A stretch of 64,000 nt of DNA from Hymenobacter negativus (lineage in GTDB: Bacteria > Bacteroidota > Bacteroidia > Cytophagales > Hymenobacteraceae): NCBI RefSeq assembly GCF_016056375.1, contig NZ_JAEDAE010000005.1, forward strand, positions 186,001-250,000, read 5' to 3'. Positions 40,406 through 50,081 of the stretch are shown here, piece after piece; the first letter of the stretch is position 1, and each line of letters starts with the position of its first letter. The notes beneath the pieces were generated by a model. The model was not told the origin of the DNA, did not search any database, and saw only the letters and a list, made by a program, of their open reading frames with translations. A program made the position numbers and the translations under genes.

Positions 40406-41209
40406 TCAGACTTCATCGTACCGAATCAAGCTCCCGCCCTGCTCCGCCAGGTGCTCGCGCCAGGTGCCGCCGCGCCAGAATTCGTACTCGGTGCGGCGGG
40501 CCAGGTACGAGCCGGGCCGGTCAGTTAGGCCGGGGTGGGTCATAAACTCTACGGTGGGGCCGTGCCGCCGGGCGCGGGCCAGCCCCTGCGCAAACAGCGG
40601 CAGCGTGGCCGCCTGCGCCGCCGAGAAATCGGCCGCCAGTGCATTGGGCGTGGCAAAATCCCGCAGGCCACGGGCTGAAATTCGCCCAAACACGTTCAGG
40701 ATGCGGCCGCGCTGCCCGTAGCTGGGCTGGGGCGTCCAGCGCCGCATCCGTCGCACCCCCAGCTGGCCCAGAATGCGCGTGAGGGCGGGCCCCAGCCGGG
40801 GGTAGAGGTGCAGGTGCCGGTGCGAATCGGCGTGGCTGAGGGCAAGGCCGTGGGCCCGCAGGCGGTCAATCTGCGCAGTCAACTCCGTGGTTAGCTCGGC
40901 CGGGGGCACTTGGCCGGCCAGGTAACGCAGCCACAGCCGTTGCGCGGGCCAGAAATGGCCATCCGGCCCCAGCAAGCTCGGCACCTTGGCGGCCGGGGCC
41001 ACCGGCGGGCCCACAATCAGGTTCAGGTGGTAGCCCACCGATACGCGGCCGGAGAGCTGACGGAGGGCAGCCAGGTCCATTTCACTGGCCAGATTGGCCA
41101 TTGCGGTGGTGCTGCTAAGGCACCCCTGGGCGGCCAGGTCGAGAATGGCGGCCGTAGCCGCAGCATCCCAGCCAAAATCGTCGGCGTTGATGATGAGACG
41201 CAGGGCCAT
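40406..41209 (-). CDS. YdjC/ChbG/HpnK-family carbohydrate deacetylase
   Basis: A 267-residue enzyme beginning LRLIINADDFGWD, the metal-binding Asp-Asp motif of the family, with further ligands in VGYHLNL (His) and LSHADSHRHLHLYP (His cluster). Family members remove an N-acetyl group from sugars: diacetylchitobiose for ChbG, GlcNAc-hopanoid for HpnK. The neighbouring GT2 gene 3 bases upstream suggests that the transferase adds an N-acetyl sugar to a lipid carrier which this enzyme then deacetylates (inference). Confidence 0.84.
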   Translation of the reverse strand: MALRLIINADDFGWDAAATAAILDLAAQGCLSSTTAMANLASEMDLAALRQLSGRVSVGYHLNLIVGPPVAPAAKVPSLLGPDGHFWPAQRLWLRYLAGQVPPAELTTELTAQIDRLRAHGLALSHADSHRHLHLYPRLGPALTRILGQLGVRRMRRWTPQPSYGQRGRILNVFGRISARGLRDFATPNALAADFSAAQAATLPLFAQGLARARRHGPTVEFMTHPGLTDRPGSYLARRTEYEFWRGGTWREHLAEQGGSLIRYDEV

Positions 41210-41212
41210 GCG

Positions 41213-42238
41213 TTAAAGCGTTAGGGTTGGCGCGCGCAGCTCGCGCCGCACCACGTAAGGCGCCCGGTTGCGGCGGGCATAGTAGGCATGCGTGCCGATT
41301 TCGGCCAGCAGGCCAAAACAAATCAAAAAGATGCCGCTCATTATCAGAAACAAGCTGAAAATGAATTCCATAGGGAATCGATGAGAAATATTTACCCCGA
41401 AGAAAATGGAGCCGACCAACAGGCCCGCAGTAGCCAGCAGGCCCACCCCCAGCGTCAGGATGCCCAGCACCCCAAACAGCCGGAAGGGCTTGCGCGAATA
41501 GCGCAGAAAAAAGCGCAGCATCACCAAATCGACCACCACCAGCAGGGCTTTGCCCAGGCCGTAGTGGCTGGTTCCAAACTGCCGCCGCTGCACCTCAATC
41601 GGGAATTCGCGGTACCGAATGCCGCGCTGCGCCACCAGAGCCCCCAGAAAGCGGTGCGAGTCGCCGAGCAGCTCCACGTTGCGCAGCAGGTAGCGGCGGT
41701 AGGCCTTGTAGGTAGCTCCGAAATATTCGAGCTGCACTCCCGATAACAGGGAAATGACCTTGTGGGCCGTATTGGCGAGCAGCGAATGGGCGCGGCCATC
41801 GGGGCGCTTGGCTTTGGCCCCGCTCACCATGTCGTATCCCTCGCGGATGTAGGCCACAAACTGCGGCAGGTAGGCCGGGTCGTGTTGCAGGTCGCCGTCC
41901 ATGGCCACCACAATGTCGCCCCGGGCCCGCTCAAAGCCGGCGCGCAGGCTGAGCGTCTGGCCGTAGTTGCCGGCCAGGTCGATGCCCAGCACGGCCGGGT
42001 TTTCGGCGGCCAGGGCGCTGATGCGCGGCCAGGTCTGGTCCTCGCTGCCGTCGTTCACCAGCAGCAGCTCATAGGCCAGCCCGTGGGCAGTCATCACGCC
42101 TTCTATCTGCTCGGCCAGCGGGCGCACGCTGTCCTGCTCGTTGTGAACCGGCACCACGATGGACACCAGGTCGTTGATTTCCACGGTGGGGTTCACGATT
42201 CGGCGGGCCGGGACGGGAGCAAGAAAATCGGTGAACAT
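41213..42238 (-). CDS. Polyprenyl-phosphate GT2 (ArnC/GtrB/DPM1-like)
   Basis: A 341-residue enzyme: GT-A domain (VSIVVPVHNEQDSVRPL, DXD region AMDGDLQHDP, GDSHRFLGAL, RQFGTSHYGLGK) followed by two C-terminal membrane segments (about residues 245-270 and 280-305), the layout of undecaprenyl-phosphate sugar transferases such as ArnC and GtrB. It would load a sugar on undecaprenyl phosphate for the GT39 enzyme encoded 1.7 kb away. The ATG at 42238 is preferred to a TTG at 42265. Confidence 0.86.
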   Translation of the reverse strand: MFTDFLAPVPARRIVNPTVEINDLVSIVVPVHNEQDSVRPLAEQIEGVMTAHGLAYELLLVNDGSEDQTWPRISALAAENPAVLGIDLAGNYGQTLSLRAGFERARGDIVVAMDGDLQHDPAYLPQFVAYIREGYDMVSGAKAKRPDGRAHSLLANTAHKVISLLSGVQLEYFGATYKAYRRYLLRNVELLGDSHRFLGALVAQRGIRYREFPIEVQRRQFGTSHYGLGKALLVVVDLVMLRFFLRYSRKPFRLFGVLGILTLGVGLLATAGLLVGSIFFGVNISHRFPMEFIFSLFLIMSGIFLICFGLLAEIGTHAYYARRNRAPYVVRRELRAPTLTL

Positions 42239-42350
42239 GGCTGGCGAGCTGTTCCGTAAAAACAATTAGTAAATATATATTATTATTTATAATTATAAAA
42301 ACATAAATGCAGTTCTCCCAGGCTTTTCACGGCAGGCATTTTACCCCAAC

Positions 42351-42386
42351 AAAAAAGCCCCGGCTGCATCTGCAGCCGGGGCTTTT
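42351..42386 (-). terminator. Terminator after the giant secreted protein gene
   Basis: AAAAAAGCCCCGGCTGC-ATC-TGCAGCCGGGGCTTTT: a near-perfect GC stem; read on the minus strand it ends in six T's. It lies 24 bases past the stop of the 42410 gene. The stretch 42266-42350 between it and the GT2 gene is AT-rich and non-coding, probably the GT2 promoter region. Confidence 0.88.
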
Positions 42387-42409
42387 CAAGGCCTGGTGAG
42401 GCGGGTGGT

Positions 42410-45400
42410 TTATTCCACCACCAGCTTTTTCACCACCACGCCGGCTTCCGTCTGGAGGCGCAGCGAGTACACGCCGGTGGCCAGGTTGGTCAGCGGCAGG
42501 GTGTAGGTGGGCTGGCCGGCAGGCAGCGCCTGCGTCAGCACCACCCGGCCCAGGGCATCAACCAGCGCGGCCGTCACGGCCTTGCGGTTGAGGGCGGTGG
42601 GCAGCTCGACGAACACCGCCTTGCTGGCAGGGTTCGGGTACACGGCCACCTGGGCGGCCAGCTTGGCCGAAGCCACGCCCAGCACCCGGGCACCAAACAC
42701 CAGCTCGAAGCGCGGGGTGGTATTGGCCGCGTTCATGGTGAAGGTGTAGTCGGGGTGCAGGCTCAGGTCGGTGAGCGTGCCCAGCTGCAAGTCGCGCAGG
42801 AAGGGCTGCTCGCCGGCGCCGAAGTTGAGCACCTGCGCCGCGTGCAGCGTGTAGGTGCCCGTCACGGGCAGGCCAATGAACAGCGGCACCGTTACCGAAG
42901 CCGTCGAAGTCAGCGGCAGGGCGTTGATGGCCATCTTGTCGCTGCCAGCCCAGGCGGCCAGGTTCAGGCCGGTCGAGTTGGGCAGCTTCACGGCGTCGTA
43001 TTCCACATCCGTGCCGGCCGTAGCGGCCTGCTCGAAGTACACATACAGCGGGTCGGAACCGGTGGCGCTTTGCAGGTCGAGTTGCACCAGCGGGCGGGTT
43101 TCGGTAGTGCGGTGGTACACCGGGTTCTGGTAAGTCGTCACGCGTTGCGAGTTGCGCAGCGTCAGGGTACCGCTGGTCTGGCCGTTGCTCACCCGCACGA
43201 AGAAGCCCTGGCCTTGGGCCAGAATCGAGTTCGGGCTATTGGCGTTGCCGCCCACGCCGTTCACATTGGCGCGGTAGGTGCCGCCGTACAGGCTGGTGCT
43301 TTCGAACACATACATGGCAGCGTCGAGGTTGTTGCGGTCGGCCGCGCCTACCTGCGAGTAGTCAAGGGGCGACGGGTAAGGGTTACCCACCAATTGCCAG
43401 CCGGCATCGGTCGCCGTGGCACCGCTGTTGCGGGCCAGGGACTGGCTCACGTCGCCGTTGTTCGGCTGGCCGGTCACGGCCAGGGTCTGGTTCGCCGCCA
43501 GGTTCACGGTGTAGCCTTTGCCCACGGTCAGCGGGTCGGTCAGCGCGCTGGGCGAGGTCCAGCCCTTGTCGAAGGGCGCCAGGTTGTTGGTGGCCGTGGC
43601 CAGGCGGGCTTGGTCGTAGTAGTACACCGTGGGGAAAGGCCGCACGCTGTTGGGCGTGGCCGAGCTATTGTAGGCCGGGTTTACTACGGGCGTGAAAGTA
43701 CTCGTAGTCAGGCTGCCCACGGTCGCAGTGCTCACCGGTGCCGAGTAGTGGCGGTAGCCGAGGCCCGGGTTCAGGTCGGGGGCGATGTAACGCTGCACCG
43801 TGACGTTGCCCACAATCACGTTGCTGCCGTTGTTCACCACCAGGGCCGTGTTCGTGGCATTCGACTCCAGCGTGAGCGGGTTACCGTTGGTCGTGTAGTT
43901 GCCGTTGAGCAAGAACACGCGCTGTACCGAGGTGCTGGCCGAAGTGCTCTGCTGGGCACCGCTGGCCCCCACCGTCAGGTTCCAGAACCGGGTGTTGCTG
44001 GCGCCGAAGATGTTGCTCAGGGCCGAGTTACCCAGCAGCACCGTGCCGCCCGTGGGCTGGAAGGTGCCGTTGTTGGTCAGGTTGGCCGCCACAACCAGCG
44101 TCCCGGCGCTCTGCGTCAGGCTGGCGCCGCTGTCGAAGGTCAGGTTGCGCACGCTGGCCGTGCCGAAGCTGATGTTCGGGAAGCGGCCGCCGCTGGGCGC
44201 CGTGGGGATGATGGCGTCAATCGTGGCGCTGGGCAGCGTGTTCGACGACCAGTTGCCGGCCGTGAACCAGTCGGTGCTGATGAGACCCGTCCACGTCACG
44301 GCCGTTATCACCGGGGCGTTGATGGTGAGCGAGTAGCTGCGCGAACCGCTGTAGGGGCCGCTGCCTGTTGAGGCATCGGTGGCCGTCACCGTGAAGTTGA
44401 ACGTGCCGTTCGCCGCGGGGGTGCCCGCAATCGTGCCGTTGGTCAGCGTCAGGCCCGCGGGCAGGGCACCGGCCGTGATGGCAAACGTGTAGGGAGCCGT
44501 GCCGCCCGCAGCCGACAAGGCCTGGCTGTAGGCCGTGCCCTGCGTGCCGTTGGGCAGCGTAACCGGCGCAATCGAGATGGTGGGGGCCGCCACGGTCAGC
44601 GTGTAGCTAAGCGAACCGGTGTAGGGGCCGCCGCTGGCGCTGGTCGAGGCATCGGTGGCCGTTACCGTGAAGGTGAACGAACCGCCCGCCGTGGGCGTAC
44701 CGGCCAGCACGCCGGCTGAGGAAATCGTCAGGCCCGCCGGCAGCGCGCCGGCCGTGATGGCATAGCTGTAGGGAGCCGTGCCGCCCGTGGCGGTGATGGT
44801 CTGGCTGTAAGCAGCCGCCACCGTGCCCGCCGGCAACGTCGCCGGAGCCAGCGTAATAGCGGGAGCGGCAATGATGAGCGTGTAGCTGCGCGAGCCGCTG
44901 TACGGGCCGGGAGCCGACGAGGCATCAGTCGCCGTCACCGTGAAGGTGAACGAGCCGCTCGCTGCGGGCGTGCCCGACAACGTACCGGTCGAAGAGAGCG
45001 TCAGGCCCGAAGGCAGGGCGCCGGCCGTGATGGCGTAGCTATAAGGAGCCGTGCCGCCCGAGGCCGTGATGGTCTGGCTGTAGGCCGTGCCACGCGTGCC
45101 GCCGGGCAGCGAGGTCGGGGCCACCGTGATGGTCGGGGCCACGAACTGCACGCTCGCCGTGTTGGTACCCGTGTTGCCCGTGTTGTTGTCGTCGAAGGCC
45201 ACATTGTCGGCCAGGGTCACCGACACGATGCCGAATCCGCTCGGCGTTACGGTGAAGGTGTAGGTGCCGGCGCCGCTGCCGCCGAAGCTGCCGCTGGTCA
45301 GCGTACCGCCCGTCACCGTCACGTCCGAGGCCGTGAAGGTGGTGCCCACGCTCTGCGTGAAGCTCACCGAGAACGGAATGGGGGCGGTACTGGTCGTCGG

Positions 45401-48400
45401 GCCGGCCGGCCCGCTCACCGTGGCCGTCAGGGCCGGGGCTGTCACGTTGAAGGCGGCCGAGGTGAAGGTCGCGTAGAGGCCAAGACCACTAGTCTCGGGC
45501 TGAATGCTGCCCAGAAACACGTTATCATTGACGTTATTCACCAGGTACACGTTCAGCACCTGGTCGTCGTTCCGGCCGTTGTTGGTCCGCTGGGCAGTCC
45601 GGAAGCCGACCCGGTAGCCGCCCGTAGGCACGGCCAGGTTCTGCGCCACGTTGCCGTTGAGGCCGGCCGTGCTTTGCAGGAACGCCACCGCGGTGCCATC
45701 GGTGGCCGACGAGCCGAAGCCGCTGTTATTGCGCGACACCCCGGCCTGGGGGCCAAAGCTCCAGGGCGCGGCGACGACGCCTTGGCTTTGATACAGAAAA
45801 TTACTTTGTGGTACATTGTTGGTCTCGAAGCTGCCGTTCTGCAAGCCGTTGGCGAAGGCCGCGGTGCCGCTCGTGCCGCTCAGCACCTTCACCTCGTCCA
45901 CGAAGGCCGTCACGTCGTTGAAGCCACTGGGGCTGCCCACGCCCTGAATGCGCAGGGTGGGCTTGGCCAAGAAGCTCTTGTAGATGGTGTAGCTGGGGCC
46001 GCTTACCGGCAGGCTGCTCACCGTGGGGGATACTCCCGTGCTGTTGACCAGCTGCAGCACCAGATTGCCGTTACCCGTGCCCGTGTTCACGACCACGTCG
46101 TAGGTCGTCGTGCTGCCGCTCGCGGCGGTTACGCTGACCACCGAGGCCCCGCTCACCGTCGTGCCGCTGTTCGCCACCGAGAAATTGCCCGTGTTCAAGC
46201 CCGTGACGCCGCCGGAGAAGGTAACCCGGTAGGTCAGCGTCGCCGTCGCCGTCGGCGACGGCGTCACCTGCGTTAGGGTTGCCGTGACGGGCGGCAGCGA
46301 ATAGGTAAACGAGTAGGTGCTCGAAGCCGGGTTGAGGTTACCGGCCTGGTCCTGAACGGTGTTGGCCAGCACCTGCACCGTCACGGTGCCCGCCCCACTG
46401 GGCGTCACCTGGAAGGTGAAGGTGTTGCCGCTGCCGGCCGTCGGGCCGGTGGTCACCGTGCCGCCGCTCACCGCGATGTCGCCGCTAGCGAAGCCCGTCA
46501 CCGGCTCGCTGAAGGTAGCCGTGAACAGCACCGGCGAGGTCGTGGTCGAGCCGTTGTTGGCCACCGTGCCGCTGGTCAGGCTCGTCACCGTCGGGGCTAC
46601 CAAATCCACCGTGAAGGTGTTGGTGTTCGAGTTGGCGCTCACCGTACTTCCGCTGGTCTGGGCCGTGGCATACACTTGGTAGCTGCCGCTGGTCAGGGCC
46701 GAGGGCTGGGCCAGGGAGAAATTGCCGCTGGCGGTGGCCGTGGTCGTGCCGATGGCGGAGGCCGCACCGGAGGCCGGGCCGACGTACACCGTGATGGTGC
46801 TACCAGCCGGGGCCGTGCCCGAGTAGGTCGGCTGCGAATTATTGGTCAGGCTGCCGTTGGCCGGCGCGGTGATAACCGGCGCCGCCGTCACCGGCTGCTG
46901 CACCGTGAAGGCGGAGGTCAGGGTTTGCGCGCAGGGAGCCGTCACCGTCAGGTTGCCGGCGCCGGTGGTGGCGCCGGCGGGCACCACGAAGGTGAAGCCG
47001 TTAGCCGTCAAGTTGCTCACGGTCGCCGTCGCACCGTTCACCGTCACGCTGTTCACGCCGCTCAGGTTGGTGCCAGTTACCGTCACCGGGGCGCCGCGCG
47101 GGGCCGAGGTGGGGCTCACGTTCGAAATCGTAATGGTGGGCGACGGGTTCACCGTCACCTGGGCTACCGACGTGCTGGTGCTGGTGCCGTTGGTCACGGT
47201 GAGCAGCACGTACTGGGTTTTGTTGGCCTCGCTGCAGTCGTAGGTCAGGCTGGTCGCGTCGGCCGAGTAGGCGGCCTGCACGGCCAGTCGCTTGGGCGTG
47301 CCCGAGCAGGGGTCGTCGAGCACGGGGTTGTTGCGGGTATCCGTGTTGCTGGCGTACATACTGCCGGTGCTGCGGCCCCCGAACGAGTTTTGGGCCGTGA
47401 CCACGCTGTTGGGGGCGTTGCAGCTGCCCAGGGTGTAGTTGCCGTTGCCGTTGTCGTTCGGCGTGCCGTAGCTGGCAAAGCGGATGGCGTTTGTGCTGAG
47501 GAAGTTGCTGCCATTGGGCGTGCTCAGGGTCAGGGTCTGGCCTTCCGCTACCTGCCCGTACACGATTTTCTGGATGGTGTAGGTGAGCGTGCCCGGGCCG
47601 GTGCTGCCGTTGTTGACGCTGCTGGCCGCCAGCGTGCCGTTGCCGCTGGCATCCAAGTTCACGGTCACGGCCTGCGAGGAAGCCACCAGCGGCTGCCGAT
47701 AGGTGACGCTGTACTGCGAAGCCGCCGTATTGCCGTTGCCGGCCTGGTCATTGGCCACGTTGGCCGCTACGTTCACCGTCACGGTGCTGCCGCTGCCGCT
47801 GGGCGTCACGTTGAAGGTGTAGGTGCTGCTGTTAGCGAAGAAGCCCGATAGAGTGCCACCCGTCACCTGTACGTCGCTCGACGTGAAGTTCGACACGTTT
47901 TCCGTGAACGTCACCGTGAAGGCAATGGGCGTGGTGGCCGTTGTGCCGCCGTTGCTCACCCCCGGCGTCGTGCTGGTGATGGTCGTCGTCGGGGACGTTG
48001 TGTCCACCGTGAAGGTGTTGGTATTGCTGTTGGCGCTGGCCGCGCTGCCGCTGATAGCCGCCGTAGCGTACACCGTGTGGCTGCCCTGGCTCAGGGCCGT
48101 GGGCTGAGTTTTGCTCCAGTTGCCCGACGCGTCGGCTGTCACCGTTCCGCTCAGGGCCGAGCCGTCCACGTACACCGTCACCGTTGAGTTGGCTTGTGCC
48201 GTGCCCGTGTAAGAGGGAGTGACGTTGTTGGTGGCGCTGCCGTTGGCCGGCGTCAACACCACCGGCGCACTGGGCGGGGTAGTGAACGTTGCCACCGCGC
48301 CGTAGCTGGTGCCCACCGAGTTGGTGGCATAGGCCCGAACGTAGTAGGTGGTACCGGACGTGAGGCCCGAGATGGTGGCCGAGAATGTACCCGTGCCCGT

Positions 48401-50026
48401 GCCGTTGGGGGCCTGCGTCACGCCGGTGCCGCCGATAGCGGGCGTGGTGTTGGTAGCGCTATAAACTACACCGCGGGCAGTTACCGAAGCCCCGCCGTCG
48501 GAAGACACGTTGCCGCCCAGCACCGCGCTGGTATTCGTAATGGTATTGGCCGCGGCTGTTGTCACCGCCGGAGGCGAAGCAAAGCTTACCCGTGCCGCGT
48601 AGGAAGTGCCCGTGGTCAGCGAGGTGCCGAAGTTCGCCGTGGGCACCATTTTGCCGCCAACCACGCCTTGGGTGCCGTTCACGGCGATGCCGAAGCTGCT
48701 ATCGCTGCCGGTGCCGCCACCGCTCACCGCCCCGTTGCCGACGAAGGTGGTGCCGTTATCCGTGTATTTGGCAACAAACGCATCAGATGCGCCCGCGCTT
48801 GTCAGGGGGGTACCGGCGATGTTGGTCGTGCCATCGTAATCGGAAGTTATGTATACCAACGTGCCGTTCACCGCAATGTCTCCCCCAATTGAGCCGTCGA
48901 CAGTGTCTTCGGAGTTAGCACCACCGTCGGCGATGGCATAGCCATTCACCAGGGCCGTGCCATTGTCAGTGTATTTCGCCACAAAAATATCGGTGCCTCC
49001 CGCCGTTGTCAGGGTACTGCCGGCTACCGAAACCACGCCTGCGGTGGCGGCGGTAACGTTACCCGTCACATAAATGGCGCCGCTCGCATTCACAGCGATG
49101 CCTTGGGCTCCGTCGGTACCGTCGCCCCCGCCCTTCTGGGCGTAGTTGGCGACGATGCTGCCCGTTGTGGTGGGAGCATTGTCGGTGAAGCGGGCCACGA
49201 AAATATCGTTCCCCCCCCCGTTCGTCAGGGTGCTGGAGCCGAAGACAGCCGTACCGGAGCTATTGAAACGCCCGCCGATGTAGATGTTGTTGCCGTTGAG
49301 GGCCAGGCAGGTGGCAATTTCGCCACTGGCACCACCGGCGCGGACGGCGCCACCGTTCGATAACGTTGTCCCGTTGTCGAGAAACTTCGCCACGTATACG
49401 TCGGCCGAGCCACCGCTTGTAAGCGCTGTGCCGCTGATAGTGGCATTTGGCAAAGAAGTAGAGCCGAAGTAGCCCGTCACGTACACGTTGCCGTTGGTCG
49501 GGTTCACGGCTATTCCATACGCATACTCCTGCGATGCGCCGGCGGTGCTGCCCAGCAGCCCACTCGCCGTAACGCTGGTGGTGTTATCGGTGAACTTGGC
49601 CACAAACATGTCGTAGCCCCCATTGTTGGTCAGCGTGCCGGCCCCCGTTGTAAACGTGGTGGCCCGGTATATGCCCGTCACGTACACGCGGTTGCCGTTC
49701 ACAGCAATGGCATTGCCATAGTCGTTGGCATCGGTGCCGCCGGACGTGCCGCCGCCGCCGCTCGCGCCCCAGGCCCAGGTGCTGGCCCCGGAAGCCCACT
49801 TGGCCACGAACATATCCGCGTCGCCGGTGCTGGTGAGGGTGTTAGAGCCGAACGTAACCGAGCCCGTGAAAGAGCCGGTCACGTACACGTCGCCGCTGGC
49901 GGTGATGGCCACGTCGCGCACGTCGACGGCCGCCGAACTGAGCGCGCTTTGCCAGGTGGGGGCCTGCGCACGCGCGCCCCAAGCTGCCAGCAGTAGAAGC
50001 AGCAGCAGCAGTAGTTTTTGTCTCAT
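42410..50026 (-). CDS. Giant secreted multi-domain protein with T9SS sorting domain (2538 residues)
   Basis: Signal peptide (MRQKLLLLLLLLLAAWGARA), then in order: SBBP-type beta-propeller repeats (about 25-485, units with GDVYVTGSFTGSVTFG); a fibronectin III-like domain (485-585); two Ig-like domains (590-780); IPT/TIG domain (960-1040); two more Ig-like domains (1045-1245); a CBM/lectin-like region (1350-1520); three near-identical putative-Ig repeats of about 90 residues (1630-1905); a beta-helical part (1910-2025); and a type A T9SS sorting domain at the end (YPNPASKAVFVEL ... LVVE). Likely a surface adhesin or glycan-binding protein. The ATG at 50026 opens the signal peptide. An upstream CACTTTTGC (minus strand, near 50045) may be the promoter. 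Confidence 0.88.
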   Translation of the reverse strand: MRQKLLLLLLLLLAAWGARAQAPTWQSALSSAAVDVRDVAITASGDVYVTGSFTGSVTFGSNTLTSTGDADMFVAKWASGASTWAWGASGGGGTSGGTDANDYGNAIAVNGNRVYVTGIYRATTFTTGAGTLTNNGGYDMFVAKFTDNTTSVTASGLLGSTAGASQEYAYGIAVNPTNGNVYVTGYFGSTSLPNATISGTALTSGGSADVYVAKFLDNGTTLSNGGAVRAGGASGEIATCLALNGNNIYIGGRFNSSGTAVFGSSTLTNGGGNDIFVARFTDNAPTTTGSIVANYAQKGGGDGTDGAQGIAVNASGAIYVTGNVTAATAGVVSVAGSTLTTAGGTDIFVAKYTDNGTALVNGYAIADGGANSEDTVDGSIGGDIAVNGTLVYITSDYDGTTNIAGTPLTSAGASDAFVAKYTDNGTTFVGNGAVSGGGTGSDSSFGIAVNGTQGVVGGKMVPTANFGTSLTTGTSYAARVSFASPPAVTTAAANTITNTSAVLGGNVSSDGGASVTARGVVYSATNTTPAIGGTGVTQAPNGTGTGTFSATISGLTSGTTYYVRAYATNSVGTSYGAVATFTTPPSAPVVLTPANGSATNNVTPSYTGTAQANSTVTVYVDGSALSGTVTADASGNWSKTQPTALSQGSHTVYATAAISGSAASANSNTNTFTVDTTSPTTTITSTTPGVSNGGTTATTPIAFTVTFTENVSNFTSSDVQVTGGTLSGFFANSSTYTFNVTPSGSGSTVTVNVAANVANDQAGNGNTAASQYSVTYRQPLVASSQAVTVNLDASGNGTLAASSVNNGSTGPGTLTYTIQKIVYGQVAEGQTLTLSTPNGSNFLSTNAIRFASYGTPNDNGNGNYTLGSCNAPNSVVTAQNSFGGRSTGSMYASNTDTRNNPVLDDPCSGTPKRLAVQAAYSADATSLTYDCSEANKTQYVLLTVTNGTSTSTSVAQVTVNPSPTITISNVSPTSAPRGAPVTVTGTNLSGVNSVTVNGATATVSNLTANGFTFVVPAGATTGAGNLTVTAPCAQTLTSAFTVQQPVTAAPVITAPANGSLTNNSQPTYSGTAPAGSTITVYVGPASGAASAIGTTTATASGNFSLAQPSALTSGSYQVYATAQTSGSTVSANSNTNTFTVDLVAPTVTSLTSGTVANNGSTTTSPVLFTATFSEPVTGFASGDIAVSGGTVTTGPTAGSGNTFTFQVTPSGAGTVTVQVLANTVQDQAGNLNPASSTYSFTYSLPPVTATLTQVTPSPTATATLTYRVTFSGGVTGLNTGNFSVANSGTTVSGASVVSVTAASGSTTTYDVVVNTGTGNGNLVLQLVNSTGVSPTVSSLPVSGPSYTIYKSFLAKPTLRIQGVGSPSGFNDVTAFVDEVKVLSGTSGTAAFANGLQNGSFETNNVPQSNFLYQSQGVVAAPWSFGPQAGVSRNNSGFGSSATDGTAVAFLQSTAGLNGNVAQNLAVPTGGYRVGFRTAQRTNNGRNDDQVLNVYLVNNVNDNVFLGSIQPETSGLGLYATFTSAAFNVTAPALTATVSGPAGPTTSTAPIPFSVSFTQSVGTTFTASDVTVTGGTLTSGSFGGSGAGTYTFTVTPSGFGIVSVTLADNVAFDDNNTGNTGTNTASVQFVAPTITVAPTSLPGGTRGTAYSQTITASGGTAPYSYAITAGALPSGLTLSSTGTLSGTPAASGSFTFTVTATDASSAPGPYSGSRSYTLIIAAPAITLAPATLPAGTVAAAYSQTITATGGTAPYSYAITAGALPAGLTISSAGVLAGTPTAGGSFTFTVTATDASTSASGGPYTGSLSYTLTVAAPTISIAPVTLPNGTQGTAYSQALSAAGGTAPYTFAITAGALPAGLTLTNGTIAGTPAANGTFNFTVTATDASTGSGPYSGSRSYSLTINAPVITAVTWTGLISTDWFTAGNWSSNTLPSATIDAIIPTAPSGGRFPNISFGTASVRNLTFDSGASLTQSAGTLVVAANLTNNGTFQPTGGTVLLGNSALSNIFGASNTRFWNLTVGASGAQQSTSASTSVQRVFLLNGNYTTNGNPLTLESNATNTALVVNNGSNVIVGNVTVQRYIAPDLNPGLGYRHYSAPVSTATVGSLTTSTFTPVVNPAYNSSATPNSVRPFPTVYYYDQARLATATNNLAPFDKGWTSPSALTDPLTVGKGYTVNLAANQTLAVTGQPNNGDVSQSLARNSGATATDAGWQLVGNPYPSPLDYSQVGAADRNNLDAAMYVFESTSLYGGTYRANVNGVGGNANSPNSILAQGQGFFVRVSNGQTSGTLTLRNSQRVTTYQNPVYHRTTETRPLVQLDLQSATGSDPLYVYFEQAATAGTDVEYDAVKLPNSTGLNLAAWAGSDKMAINALPLTSTASVTVPLFIGLPVTGTYTLHAAQVLNFGAGEQPFLRDLQLGTLTDLSLHPDYTFTMNAANTTPRFELVFGARVLGVASAKLAAQVAVYPNPASKAVFVELPTALNRKAVTAALVDALGRVVLTQALPAGQPTYTLPLTNLATGVYSLRLQTEAGVVVKKLVVE

Positions 50027-50081
50027 ATATTGAAGAGAAGCAAAAGTGAAAGTTAAATTATTAAAAATCAATTAATTAGAA

